A stretch of 64,000 nt of DNA from Agrypnia vestita (lineage: Eukaryota; Arthropoda; Insecta; Trichoptera; Phryganeidae): the NCBI GenBank assembly GCA_016648135.1, contig JADDOH010000160.1, forward strand, positions 1-64,000, written 5' to 3'. Position 1 is the first letter of the stretch; each line of letters starts with the position of its first letter. The translations under genes and the position numbers were made by a program. Under the pieces are notes generated by a model, which saw only the letters and a program-made list of their open reading frames with translations, ran no database searches and was not told the DNA's origin. Shown piece after piece: positions 19,760 through 30,214 of the stretch.

Positions 19760-20560
19760 TTTTGGATATCGCTGCCTTAGCTTTTATACCCCACGTATGT
19801 AGCTTCTCTCGTGTTTTCGTTTTAGCAGGATTTATGTGATAGTTTTGTACCGTTAAGAAATAATAAGTAACAAACATAAAACAAAGAAGACCGTCAATTC
19901 TATCACGTGAAATGGGGCAGTTATCGCGTTAAAGTAAATTAGTTGGCTATTTAGCTTCATATTTTATAGCGGCGATGCCATTTCTCTATGATTCTGCCCG
20001 GCCTCCTCGCGCCTCAACACCGGGATGACAAATGAAAGGTCTTTAGCCGCAAATTTTCGCGGAGCATTTTTAAAATTTTCTCCAATCTCCCGTCTGCGCG
20101 TTCATAATTTAAACTGTCTCCCCCGCCACTTGATTGAATGCAAAGTGGCTGTAATCCAGCCCGGCCACACTTCATCCATTCACTCCGCCGCGGGCGATAA
20201 ATCAGGCAGACAAACACGCGAAGACATAAATTATTCCAAATCTACTTAACAATCCGAAAATCGGGGCTTTCCCGCTGTTTTATGCACGAGCACTCTCTCA
20301 CAAAGCTTTATCCCGCAATGTGTGTGGTCCGCATTAGGATCCAACACATGGAAAACAAATAAATTCACTACATAATGAGCCCAAGGGCGCTGTAGTTAGG
20401 CCATCGGTTCTAGTAGTGCGGCCTTCTTTCACGGTTTAATGGTTCTTCGATTCAACAGTAGTGATGTGCAGACCTTGTTCGTTTCTACACGTACATCGAA
20501 TGAGGATGTTACGTTCTGTGTTCCCAGCACTTTTATATGGGACATCAGGTAGATTTTTCA
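19760..20560. other. Single-copy stretch with a GC-rich patch
   Basis: Bases 19970-20230 are GC-richer and open on both strands for about 70 codons without known domains. It has no copy elsewhere in the window. A conserved noncoding element is possible, but cannot be judged from one sequence. Confidence 0.3.
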
Positions 20561-20564
20561 TATT

Positions 20565-20880
20565 GTAACATGATAATAGAATTCGGAGAAATTTACGCAC
20601 GATCGGTATCCCTCGTAATGTCACTGTGGAACAAAACTATCGAAATCTGCAAGACTTTCCACTACATTCTGGTACGCATTATCACACTCTGGAATGAGCT
20701 ACAACATTCGCGGAACATCTGGAACGGTCGTGAAACGGCGGGAACAAACTACAACATCTGGAATCTTCGGAAATACAGCGTGTTTACTATAAAAGTGAAG
20801 CCGTGTCGCAGCCATAGTTTTATTTTGACGTTTCTTCCAGAGAGAGATTAGCGACAAGCCGGGCGATCAGTGTTTAAATA
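20565..20880 (+). mobile_element. Candidate solo LTR or LTR fragment
   Basis: It starts with TGTAACATGAT, has several repeated ACATTCTGG / ACATCTGGAA motifs, a TATA box in CTATAAAAGTGAAGCC and a downstream GTGTTTAAATAAGT polyadenylation-like end, running directly into repeat R1. Promoter, R region and TG start fit an insect Gypsy-type LTR. No second LTR or coding region is adjacent. Confidence 0.5.
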
Positions 20881-20882
20881 AG

Positions 20883-21005
20883 TCAGAAATATTGAAAAAA
20901 AAAAATGCAAACTTTGATATTGCATATCTCCATAATTATTAATGTTTGAACATTTTCGACTCATTATTAGGAATCCACCTGTAAAGTTTTTGCTACTTGC
21001 TACGA
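20883..21005 (+). repeat. Dispersed repeat R1, copy
   Basis: ATGCAAACTTTGATATTGCA, TATCTCCATAA, TTTGAACATTTTCGACTCAT, GGAATCCACCTGTAAAG and TTTTTGCTACTTGCTACGAG occur in order, the fullest unit of this family. Confidence 0.75.
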
Positions 21006-21009
21006 GATC

Positions 21010-21345
21010 CGTATAATCCGCAAAGTCGAGATGTTTGACATGTGGCACTATAGACGCATTTTGAAAGTTTCCTGGGTGGATAGAGTGACGAATGTTGAAG
21101 TCCTCCGGCGTATAGAAAAAGACCGAGAATCAGAAGATTAAAATATAGGCTAAAGCAACTCGTTATCTAGGAGAAAATTAAACGAAGCGTAGGAAGACGC
21201 CGCATCTCATGGCAATGTAACTGGAGGGACTGTAACTCGACTGAGTTGTTCCGTGCGGCGGTAAATAATGTCGTATTAGCTAGAATGATCGCCGACCCCG
21301 ATAAAGGATGGCTCCATAAGAAGAATGCACACACGTTGAGTTATA
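21010..21345 (+). pseudogene. LINE ORF2 C-terminal region
   Basis: Translated with shifts: FDMWHYRRILKVSWVDRVTN, VEVLRRIEK, GRRRISWQCNWRD and STELFRAAVNNVVLARMIAD. These match the post-reverse-transcriptase AFEMWCYRRxLRISW / TNxEVLRR / GRRRxSWLxNxRxW / LFRAAxNKxxxA order of an abundant arthropod LINE group. No upstream reverse transcriptase remains, and frameshifts show decay. Confidence 0.85.
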
Positions 21346-21349
21346 TTTA

Positions 21350-22195
21350 TCATTACTATAGTTTCGAGAGAAGCAATTCCTCCCAATAAGTTGACAAAAT
21401 TTAAATACTCATAAAAAGTATTATGCATTGGTTATGTCGCGCTTTATTAAAAAAACGTTTTTATTTAATATACTCGGTTAAGAACAAAATTTGAAGAACA
21501 TGTGTATAAGTGAAACTTTTGTTTATTAAGAAATTTAATCATGCAAGAATAAACACTAATAATAAACACGAATAAACTGTTGTATCAATTTGTCTAAGTC
21601 ATACGCGAGGCGGACATTCTTTCGATGTTACCCATTTCCCTCTTCAAAAGAATTGTTTTTGTTCGTCTCTGTATATATTTTATTCTACTTTGTAATGTAA
21701 ACACATTTAATTTAATGTTTTATAAATGTCATGTTCTAAAAACAGCAACTTCACAAAAATGTTATCGTCAAAAAAAATATTATGTTTTAAAAATACACAA
21801 AACATTCCAAAATATTCATTCGATTTGAATATTTTACTTATTGAGTTATAAATACGATACGGTAAAAATTTTAATTATTTTTTCTAAATCATCTTTAGAA
21901 ATGTATTAAAAAATTCGTGATACAGAAATACAGACGAACAAACCAAAATGACGCGAAAACAATTATTCGAATGGAATTGTAAAATAAATGTTACAATTGA
22001 AAATTTACATGCGATGAATTTATATTCAGAAGCGAAAACAAAACAATGATTTACAGATAAAATGTCTGCTGCCTACCGCCAACCAGACGCGTTTTTCACT
22101 GCGCAAAAAACCTCCCCCTGTAGCAGGGGTGGTAAATAAGTGCCACGCGTGCCATGAAGAAAGAGTGCCAAGTGCCGGCGTTACGGTGAAGAATT
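21350..22195. other. AT-rich stretch, no gene
   Basis: One 67-codon frame of biased composition. Nothing recognised. Confidence 0.4.
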
Positions 22196-22299
22196 TCAAA
22201 ATAGAATTATTACGTGTCTAACTTGAGTTTTGGTATGGGTCGTTGTTTTATCTATGTCTCTCTTATCAGAGAAAGACAGTTCCTGGCGATTTGGCTCAC

Positions 22300-22430
22300 G
22301 ATTTTTTCAGGCAAAAAAGATCAGTCTATAATCAGTTGTCCTGACGAAGAGAGGAGTACTTCTCCAAACCGGTAGACTAAATATCTCAGTGGTTATATCC
22401 TAACATAACTAACATTTTGATAGGCTATTT
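22300..22430 (+). repeat. Hammerhead-bearing repeat, copy 3
   Basis: ATCAGTTGTCC, the ribozyme-like core, then AGACTAAATATCTCAGTGG and TATATCCTAACATAACTAAC match the right half of the family seen at 4790-5110. The left half is not recognisable. Confidence 0.65.
22338..22377 (+). ncRNA. Hammerhead-like motif, G-to-C core change
   Basis: GTC, CTGACGA, extra A, helix II GAGA/TCTC extended through AGTACT, CAAAC in place of GAAAC, CG, GTA and GAC. The substituted core G predicts loss of activity while both outer helices remain. Confidence 0.6.
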
Positions 22431-22839
22431 TTAGTTTTTTTTTAACTGGTTTGATTTTAGAATACAGCTACTACATGTTTCGTAAACCTCCGTTGCCTTC
22501 TTCTCCGTCTACATTCACCTGAAGTGATATTATTATATATATTGATATTTTTTGATATTATATACATTTAATAATAATAATACAGGGCCACAAATTTTAC
22601 AAACGGAATAGGTTTGTGACTTAACAATCTGGAATCATTAGACATTAATAAAGCTATCAAAAATAATAGTCAAATACTAAATAAACAAATAAATTTTTCT
22701 AATAGTCCGATCTTAAAGTAGTTCCCTCTCTCCTCGCTTAACCCCTCCGCTTTCCTTCCCCCGTTTAGTTAACATTCTGTCCCTCTCTGATTTTCTTTCC
22801 CTATGTAAATGTTGAAACATAGATAATTCTTATTATAAA

Positions 22840-23110
22840 AAATGCAGGGTTTGCGTTTTTTTTTTCAATATTTCTTTCTTATTTTTTGCCAAAAGTTGAA
22901 CTATCATTACAGTAACTCGATTTGATTATGAAAAATTCATTCGCTTTAATAAAAATTGAAAAACGTCATTTTTCAAGGTTTTTATCATTTTATTTAAGTT
23001 GTATTGAAGCATAATCGATATAAGTTAATGTAATGATAGTTCAAATTTTTGCGAAATATTGGAAAAAAAATTGCAAACTTTCATATTGCATATCTCCATA
23101 ACTAAGTGAT
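22840..23110. repeat. Dispersed repeat R1, inverted pair
   Basis: Left: GGTTTGCGTTTTTTTTTTCA, TTGCCAAAAGTTGAACTATC. Right: GATAGTTCAAATTTTTGCGA, TTGCAAACTTTCATATTGCA. The two halves face each other around AAAACGTCATTTTTCAAGG, forming a foldback of about 260 bases. Confidence 0.7.
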
Positions 23111-23559
23111 TTAAAACTAAGTATTTTATTATATTTTAAATTTAATAGAACGTCGAGCCACGAAGTTTTTTCTTGCTTAGAAAATTTAAAATATAATTCC
23201 TTTTTTGCAGACAGAGAAATGCTTTTTGACACCCCTGCAATAGCCATTCCGAAAAATAAACAAACATAAGTAATATATTATTGCCGTGCGGTTAAGAGTC
23301 GTAGAACAGAGGGGCCATTTTGTTTTCTCTACAAGAAAATTTTGTGTGGAGAAAACGTCGCGGTGATGACGTCGGCAAATCCGCCAGCCCTAATATTTTC
23401 ATTAGTTATATTGATGTTGTCTGAACAGATGGTTTATATCATTTAATTAAAAATAGCACTGTCAAATGATCTTGAGATTCAATGATTGATAGTTAAAACT
23501 ATGAAAATTAAATGTGGTATTGAACAAGCCCGAGGATTTCTCCGCATGAAGAAAGTTCC

Positions 23560-23880
23560 CCTGAACTTTCATGTAGAATGGAATCATGGACGTTCTTTGA
23601 AACATTGCCAGAGGCAAAAATAAGCTGGATTGATTAAATTATCTGGGTCATTAAATTACAATTTTGCGAAAGAATGCCAAAGAAATCCTGAAAACAATAA
23701 AAATACTGTAATCAAAATATTTTGGCCGATTCCTGAGACATCCAAAAAAATCTGATAACGTGTAATATAATTCAAGGTATAATTGCTAAAAGAAGAAGCC
23801 CTAGAGGATGGATGGTATGCTGACTGAAGAACTATTACAGAACTATTCATCGCCAAGGTAACCGCTAACTTTCGCTAACC
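23560..23880 (+). pseudogene. Highly decayed LINE 3' region
   Basis: With shifts: RHPKKSDNV, YNIIQGIIAKRRSPRGW, a form of the FGHVLRxxxxxDNVxNxILQGKIxGRRxRGRP block. Several frameshifts and stops. Family assignment rests on this one block. Confidence 0.5.
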
Positions 23881-24104
23881 GAGCAAGTGCTAGAAAAATA
23901 TTAAAAAAGATTAAATAAATAAAATCCCAAAACATGACAACTCATACAGATATCTCCGCGTATCTTTCTGAAAAAAAAATTGTAAAGGAATTCTTTGAAT
24001 ATAGGTTTTAATAGAGCTCGTTCATAATACTTAGGTAGATTGTTGCCTAAATCACAAACCTAAAATGTTCATGCAACAATGTCCTAATACCAGTAGTTTA
24101 CAAA

Positions 24105-24290
24105 AATAAGTGATTTCAAAGTTTGCATTTTTTTAGTATTTCTCGTCTTCAGTTAACCGTTGGAATATCATTAAAATAACTTAAAACTTCATTCGCCTAA
24201 ATACAAGCAAAATAAAATTATTAAAACAGGGTTTTGCAAGGTTTTCATTCTATTTGACTTGTATCGAAGGGACTAAATTTTTATATTATG
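24105..24290 (+). repeat. Dispersed repeat R1, fragment
   Basis: TTTCAAAGTTTGCATTTTTTTAG, then ATTCGCCTAAATACAAGC and GTTTTGCAAGGTTTTCATTC, shared with 43620-43790 and 22970-22990. Confidence 0.6.
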
Positions 24291-24299
24291 TGAGCATTA

Positions 24300-26040
24300 T
24301 GTAAGTGAGCTCTTGTGTTTAGAAGAGGAGTTGCAATTATTTAGTTTTTATATACGATTTTTGATAACAAAATTTTTAGTAGGCATTTTTTGTCTGCAAT
24401 CTTTCTGATGCTATCCGATGTTATCCGGTTAAAATATTTTTTTCTTACATATAAAATTTTTGGCACGGGTTATATAATTTTGCGATAGGAATATGTGTTC
24501 TTCTGGTGGGCGATTTTTCGTTACTAAACCATGCTCGCGTCTTTCTTTAATTATTTGATATAGGCATTGTACTTCTCCGGACTGGATTAATAAATTTGAA
24601 CACTTTAATCTTTCGATTAAAAGGTGTATTGTTTTCTTAAAAACATTAAAAATTGTCCACAAATTTTTTCGGAAGTACTACAAGTACGGGTGATATGCGC
24701 CCGAACTACAATAATTATTTGTTATGAGTAATACAATTTAGAAGTTCGATACCTAATAATTCCTTTTATTTTATCCGTAATGTGATAAACACCCTCAAAA
24801 GATTAATTTCATTTATTCCATGCACCAAAATTAAAACAAATTAGGGCGAATATTAATGTCAAATTTAAAACTTAAAAAAACAGTGTCGGTAAGTAATGAA
24901 ATCGTGGCTTCAAGAATGACTAAACACTTAACGAAAGCTGATGGTTGTCACAGGTTGACCGTTGACCTCATCCCCTACGAGTGAAGGGTGCCACTTGAAG
25001 AAATCAATTCATCCAATTTGCTTCATTCCCGTTCGGGAGATAATGTTATTGGGAATATATTTAGGACAGCGAAATACTCGGTATTGTTCTTCACCGGCGC
25101 CTGACGAGGGTTGAAGGTTGTGTGAAAATGGAAATTTTATTTCAGAAAAAAAAAAACGTTCGCCAAATGTTATTGGAACGGAACATGAGAATTTATTCAT
25201 TCCAAATAGAACGTTCGAAAAATCGAATAAAATTCGTGCGAAATGGAGATGTTTTTGCAATAAATTAAAATAGATTTCCTCGGCAATAACGTATTGGACG
25301 GGTCTGCTCAGGTTTTGTTTTTACCAAGAATTTAGCTTGCGTCATAATTTCCAGAAACGGGGTGTACAGCCACCCCACCGAGAATAGATAGGAATAAAAA
25401 TTGGTGTGAACGTGTAACACCACAAAAGTATACGTTTGAAAATTATATTTTCTTCATTATTATTAATTATTATATACTGGTCTAGGAGTAAAAAAATTGA
25501 AAATATTGATTTTCAGGCTTATCAAAATGTATATGTTAAATATTGCAAAAATGTGCGAGTTGTTTATTGTGACATTTCGGTGATCCCACAAAAACCAGCA
25601 TTGGAGCACTCAACAGGCGTTCGGAAATAAGTGCGACCATTTACGTGTGAATTGACGGTGAACCTGTGTGAGATATTCTAGTGACAATTAGTGTAAATTT
25701 AAGAATGGTGCTCCGATTAATTTCGTGTCCAGTGACTTTGTAATAAATAAAAGTTTTAATTGATTTTTGTGTTTCGTTTGCGATCCCGTGACGGAATTGC
25801 GGACTCGCTTTTTTACGATGTTTACAAGAAAATATCTAAATATCTCTCTGTTTTCTCCTAAAGTACCAATAATTAAAAATAACGTAGATAGGTACCTACC
25901 CACTACCACCAGGAATCCCTTGTATCTAACTCGGGAAGATGAGAAGCGAAATAAGACTGCATACCTGAAACAAAAAATAAATATATATTAATAATAATAC
26001 AGGATTAAAGTTGGTTAAATTAGAAATCTGAAAAGATGTT
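24300..26040. other. AT-rich stretch, no recognised gene
   Basis: Small frames up to 83 codons on both strands, none with family resemblance. The segment 24900-25420 is nearer balanced composition and single-copy within the window. Confidence 0.4.
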
Positions 26041-26084
26041 AATAGTAAATTAAATATTATAAATAACCAGGTACTTCTGTGTGT

Positions 26085-26270
26085 AGTTTTCTGGGATATT
26101 CTGACGTGTATATCTGATCTCTCTCGTATCATCAGAGTCGATGTGATGTTGCAGGGCTGATGCATTGTCCATCATTCTGACGATGTGGTCCATCATCAGG
26201 ATGATGGACCCTGCGTCGGATCCGAAACGTCGGCCAGTCCCGGTAGCAGCCAAATACGTTTTCGTTGATT
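26085..26270 (+). mobile_element. Penelope-like terminal fragment with decayed hammerhead
   Basis: Contains a TTCTGGGATATTCTGACG block (similar at 56059), short CATCAT/ATGATG palindromes and AGGATGA, T, GGACC / GGATCC hairpin, GAAAC, GTC, GGCC. The last part matches the intact motif at 49779-49820, but CTGATGA has become AGGATGA. The GGACC hairpin with GAAACGTCGGCC is a pattern I associate with Penelope-like terminal repeats in arthropods; that link is from memory of the family. Confidence 0.5.
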
Positions 26271-26614
26271 TGATTTTCCTGTATTTCTTTTTTAATTGAT
26301 TAATAATTTTGGTTTTGAAATAAAATTGATGTCCGTTCATTTTTATCACGGTGGCCCCACCTAGAGGTCGGCCGTCGCCGCTTCCAGCTGATTCCTCCAC
26401 TTTTCCCTGATCTGTGACTTACTCTGCCAATTTTGGATCAGGATCTTATCAACTCCATCCAGCCATCGAAGCCACAGTCTGCAACAAACCATCAGCTTTC
26501 TGGTGTGAAAAGGGTCGGACTCCTCAGAGATGCCGAGTCATTCTTGTGAGGAACCGCTCAAACCATCAGAGATGCCGTATCTTTATGGACATTGCGACTT
26601 CAGGCTTACGATTA
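26271..26614. other. No gene recognised
   Basis: A minus-strand frame (26400-26050, 116 codons) and a plus frame (26414-26617) show no known domain. The repeated CTCAGAGATGCCG / ATCAGAGATGCCG block at 26522 and 26566 is a short internal repeat about 45 bases apart. Confidence 0.35.
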
Positions 26615-27371
26615 TAAAGCCATGTATTCACTAGGGGACAAATTGTCCCTCAACAGCACGCGCGGCATAGAGTCTACGTGACGTTGCAACGTCGTGCACT
26701 GTTCCGCGACCTCGCGCACAACATAGCGCGGCATTTCTACGTGCCGTGACAACGTTGCCATGCGCACGGTACCCGAGCGTACTCACTGCAACATTCCGCG
26801 GAGCGTCAGTACCACGTGATAAGTTTACAAGTGAATACGCATGCGCTGTATCTGTCAAGATGATAATGCGGGGAAACGAAATCGTTCTCGAAGTCATCGA
26901 GCTGTATCGATCGAAGATCGCATAGAATGTCCGTCCTTCTTTCTCTTTGCAGTTAATAATTTCGCATTCTCCTCTTACTTTTCGATAAACTCATTAACAT
27001 AAACAGGTACGCGGCTATCATCATAACCTCATAGGGCGATATATTTCCGTGACGTCTGGAAAACAATAATTATTTGCAAAAAGGACCTTGTTTTTAATAA
27101 TATTCAATTTACTACAGCAAAACCTCGTTAATTTGAAATTGCGAGCCAAAAAAACATTTCGAATTGCGCGGAACCCCGTTTTCGCCAAATGAGATACCGC
27201 AGCTGTCATCCATAACCTCATTGGATGACATTTCCGCGACAAGATATGCGAGTCCCGGTGTGTACACGTCAAATGACCGCGTCATTGTCCCCGAAACATG
27301 AGCGTAGATGTTGATGCGATATGTCGAGCGGAATGTTTCGCGATTTGTCCCCTAGTGAATACATGGCTTAA
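26615..27371. mobile_element. TIR DNA transposon of about 750 bp, nonautonomous
   Basis: The terminal inverted repeats are about 25 bp: GCCATGTATTCACTAGGGG at 26619 and its complement at 27349-27367. Right flank TTAA, left flank TAAA, so a piggyBac-like TTAA target is possible with one mutation. The interior is CpG-rich and repetitive (ATAACCTCATAGG and ATAACCTCATTGG blocks at 27022 and 27210). The 88-codon and 83-codon minus frames have no transposase features. Confidence 0.8.
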
Positions 27372-27689
27372 CGGTTTTTCCTACACTTAGAAAGATTAAA
27401 ACCACAAATGGTTTCTCTAATGATATCAAAATAATTTTGTGGTAACATTATTGTTATTAATAAAGAGGACACGCTTTGTTTGAGACTGCTATTAATTTGA
27501 ATAAACAACACTACGTTGTATCCTGACGCCTAGGACCATTGGCCCCGAAAAATGTTGATTTTGTTTATCTGGTGCTGAGAGAAATTTACGGTTCGGACGT
27601 CCTCAACAAATATTTATTTCAAACAAAAAACAAAATATTATTAAAAATATTTTTGTCCACAGAAGGATAATTATTAATTAACAATATTT

Positions 27690-27870
27690 TTGTCCACAGA
27701 GAGATAATTATTAATTAAGATAAATCACAGAGACAAAGATATTTATTTGGGAAACGTGTATGGAAGTCTTTATATTCTGTATGAGCTGGCTTAAGAGATC
27801 ACTATATACAATGCAACATTCACCAATTCCACCTTAAGAACATCCACTCACATATTTATTTCTCTTACAA
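27690..27870 (+). repeat. Foldback family F, single arm
   Basis: AATTAAGATAAATCACAGAG, GGAAACGTGTATGGAAGTC, CTGTATGAGCTGGCTTAAG and AATGCAACATTCACCAATTC match the right arm of the inverted repeat at 62961-63425 in order. Confidence 0.7.
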
Positions 27871-27949
27871 TTCATTCCTCATTCAATCGCTCAAAATGCC
27901 CAAACCAGATGAGCACCCTTTTTTGATTCTATTAACTTCAAAAATAAAT

Positions 27950-28033
27950 CTGCAAATCATTATCAAGGCAGGAGATAATGAGTCGAAAATGTTCAAGTAA
28001 CCATGACCTAATATCGATAGTTATGGAGATATG
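27950..28033 (-). repeat. Repeat R1, left piece split by a LINE
   Basis: TTATCAAGGCAGGAGATAATG, AGTCGAAAATGTTCAAG and TTATGGAGATATG are R1 in reverse. It stops exactly where the LINE begins and resumes at 28899 with ATGCAATATCAAAGTTTGC, so the R1 copy was the target site. Confidence 0.75.
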
Positions 28034-28034
28034 A

Positions 28035-28634
28035 GATCTAGGTGTTAAATTTGTAAGCAGCCTGACATTTCACGATCACATAGAGACGATCAGTGGTAAT
28101 GCTCTGAGAATGTTAGGTTTTGTTCTGCGTACTGCCAGGGTTTTCGAGAATACCCGCGTACTGAGAACTCTTTACAACTCCTTGGTGCGGAGTAGACTCG
28201 AGAGTGGCTCGATGATGTGGGGGCCACATGAGAGCAAGTACTCTCTTATGGTGGAGAAAGTCCAAAAGAAGTTTCTGAGATATCTCTACATGAGAGAGTA
28301 CGGGCTTTACCCAACCGAGTTTCTCCAGGGTATGCTTGGCTACAATAGTTTAGAGACTAGAAGGAATGTGTATTTGATTACACATTTTTATCGATTGTTG
28401 CGCGGTATGATCGACAATACTGAAATTATGCAGAGCATTGGTTTGTATGTTCCTGATAATTACCTTAGACATCGTCAGCATAGATTGTTTCACATTCCAA
28501 TATACAGGACCAACCTGCCGATGGTTATGCCTGTTGGAAAAGTTACAGCTATGCTGAACAAGATCGCTTTGGATATCGATATATTCTATGTGTCTGAGGG
28601 GGTTTTCCGAAGCAGGATTCTCCTACACCTTTGA
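28035..28634 (+). pseudogene. LINE ORF2 C-terminal segment
   Basis: An open frame of about 200 codons, the longest in the window; an ATG at 28110 lies inside it, but the homology begins before it with DLGVKFVSSLTFHDHIE. Next come MLGFVLRTARVF, LYNSLVRSRLESGSMMWGPH and VEKVQKKFLRYLY, the DLGVxFDxxLxFxxHI / LYxxLVRSxLEYxSxxWxP / VExVQxxFLR series that follows the reverse transcriptase catalytic region in Jockey, CR1 and I-type LINEs. Catalytic residues lie in the missing 5' part. The clade is unresolved. Confidence 0.85.
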
Positions 28635-28699
28635 CCAGATTGTACAGGTCACTTTTAATTGTTTAATAATTGTTTAATAATAAATTAGTATTTTAATAC

Positions 28700-28815
28700 A
28701 CAATATGTATATGTGTGTGTATGTATGTATATGTATATGTGTATGTATGTATACATATGTGTTTATGGATATGTGTATATGGATGTGTATGTATATGTGT
28801 GTATGTATATTTTTA
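28700..28815 (+). repeat. TATG/TGTA microsatellite in a LINE 3' UTR
   Basis: Alternating TATGTATG, TGTGTATG and ATGTATAT blocks over about 115 bases inside the LINE 3' UTR, so it probably expanded after insertion or came with the element. Confidence 0.8.
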
Positions 28816-28998
28816 GATGTAAGTTAATAATATGTATGCATTGAACATAATGTTTGTAATGTACATATTATGTAATAAATAAAAATTGAAAATTGAAAAT
28901 GCAATATCAAAGTTTGCTCGAAGAATATTTTTTCTTCTAAATGAAGGTTTGAACTTTGTGGTGACATTATTATTAAAATAAAACACAAATTACTTTGT

Positions 28999-29165
28999 TT
29001 TCACCACTTTATTAGATATACATTCTACATGTTTTGAGAACAATGACAATCAAACATGATCAATGTTTTCGTCTTCAACACAAACAATCCTGAAGACGAA
29101 AACATTGATCTCGAAACATATAGATTTTATATCTATTAAGGTGGTGAAAACAAAGTGATTTGTAT
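28999..29165. repeat. Inverted repeat with two hammerhead relics
   Basis: ACTTTGTTTTCACCAC at 28994 pairs with GTGGTGAAAACAAAGT near 29141, and ATCAATGTTTTCGTCTTC pairs with GAAGACGAAAACATTGAT. The right half has the CTGAAGA-GAAAC motif; the left half, read in reverse, keeps AAAACATGTAGAA. A similar arrangement, with diverged sequence, lies at 32870-33130. Confidence 0.65.
29086..29127 (+). ncRNA. Hammerhead-like motif, weak helix II
   Basis: AATC, CTGAAGA, extra C, GA...TC with only two or three helix II pairs, GAAAC, AT, ATA, then GATT, which pairs fully with AATC. The core and helix I are kept; helix II is weak and the GTA cleavage side is ATA. Likely inactive. Confidence 0.45.
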
Positions 29166-29179
29166 TTTATTTTAATCAC

Positions 29180-29415
29180 AGTTTGCATTTTTTTCAATAT
29201 TTGTGACTTATTTTTTTCAAAAAGATGAAATATCATTACAGTAACTTATATCAATCGTGAAAAATTCATTCGCTTCAATACTACTCAAATAATGATGAAA
29301 AATGATTGATGTATTAATTATGTCATAATTGCTTGATTTTTTTTCGACTCTTATCAAGGCAGGAATCCACCCGTAAAGTTTTTGCTATTAGATACGAGAC
29401 ACCCTGTATACCTAA
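29180..29415 (+). repeat. Dispersed repeat R1, copy
   Basis: AGTTTGCATTTTTTTCAATA, GAAATATCATTACAGTAACTTA, AAAATTCATTCGCTT, TTTCGACTCTTATCAAGGC, GTAAAGTTTTTGCTATTAG and ACACCCTGTATAC, nearly the full consensus order. Confidence 0.75.
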
Positions 29416-29419
29416 GTGT

Positions 29420-29890
29420 GAAACATTGAATGGCGTCTACGGCTTCATTATCTCAGTCGTGGGTTTCATCGGTGCTAGTGTAACATGTAACAAGAAACTA
29501 AATAATAAATGTTATACCATAAACATGTCCATATCGGAACACTTCATAAGCAAAAAGTAACGAACGCGGTTCCATCGCGGCGTTTCAACACTAACATCAT
29601 ACGAGCGAGATTTATACGCTGGACATATAAGGAAAATCCACTCGAGACGCGAGTTTTGAAATCCGAGCCGTCTGACATTAACGTCAGTGTTATCCTATCC
29701 TACACGTACGGCACTAATTAATACGCGACTTTACATTCATATTAATATTGAATTACCTATTGCCGCTAAAAGAAAACCGACTCGTTAAGGAACGGGATCA
29801 TCTATCGCATCTTGACGTCATTTGTAAGAGAGACAGTTGCTGGTGTGATACTTCCAAGTATAATTTTAATTTTGCTTATTTGAATAATAC
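29420..29890. other. No gene recognised
   Basis: Overlapping plus-strand frames of 70-75 codons with no similarity I recognise. Confidence 0.35.
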
Positions 29891-29894
29891 ATTA

Positions 29895-30140
29895 ATAATT
29901 CATCATCATCATCATTGGCGCTACAGCCCACTGTGGGGCTTGGCCTCTTCCAGAATTTTCACCCGGTCCATCGCCCGCCTTTTCCAGATTACCCTTAGAT
30001 CCCCTTCTACGCCATCCATCCATCTTAGCTTCGGCCTTCCCACACTTTTTCTCCCCTGTGGTTGTGTGTTGAGAATCTTTTTCGGGATTCAATTTTCTTC
30101 CATTCGCTGTACATGTCCCAAACCATCTGAGACGATATGT
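29895..30140 (-). pseudogene. RTE-like LINE 3' end
   Basis: The minus strand gives RWFGHVQRME, GRPKLRWMDGVEGDLR and RAMDRVKILEEAKPHSGL, then a stop and a GATGATGATGATGAT tail (29898-29913 on plus). The GRPxxRWxDxV / AxDRxxWxxxxEEAKxH order and a GAT-type simple tail match the copy at 39520-40164. Several frameshifts. Confidence 0.85.
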
Positions 30141-30177
30141 CTAATTAACTTTTCATATATATTCATTTGTTATATAA

Positions 30178-30214
30178 CTAGCTAAAACCCGTCAAAAATG
30201 ACGTACTCTTACGT
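30178..30214 (-). repeat. Helitron-like end fragment
   Basis: ACTAGCTAAAACCCGTCAAAAATGACG is interrupted by the LTR-like repeat starting at about 30215. It is the reverse of the hairpin-plus-CTAGT terminus seen at 6700-6731 and 50050. Confidence 0.55.

Larger units (their letters stand above)
28034..28898 (+). mobile_element. 5'-truncated LINE insertion
   Basis: The element is delimited because it splits an R1 repeat and is flanked by ATG on both sides (28031-28033, 28899-28901). It contains the C-terminal third of ORF2, a stop at 28632, a 3' UTR with a TATG/TGTA microsatellite and a short AATTGAAAATTGAAA tail. Tail-repeat ends and 5' truncation are typical of target-primed reverse transcription. 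It cannot move by itself. Confidence 0.85.

Noticed and set aside
26050..26400. 116-codon minus-strand frame as a gene
   Set aside because: Overlaps the Penelope-like fragment in antisense and shows no domain.
27520..27570. CTGACGCCTAGG...CCCCGAAAAATG as a hammerhead
   Set aside because: The A of the CTGACGA core is C and the GAAAC is GAAAA; helices do not form cleanly.
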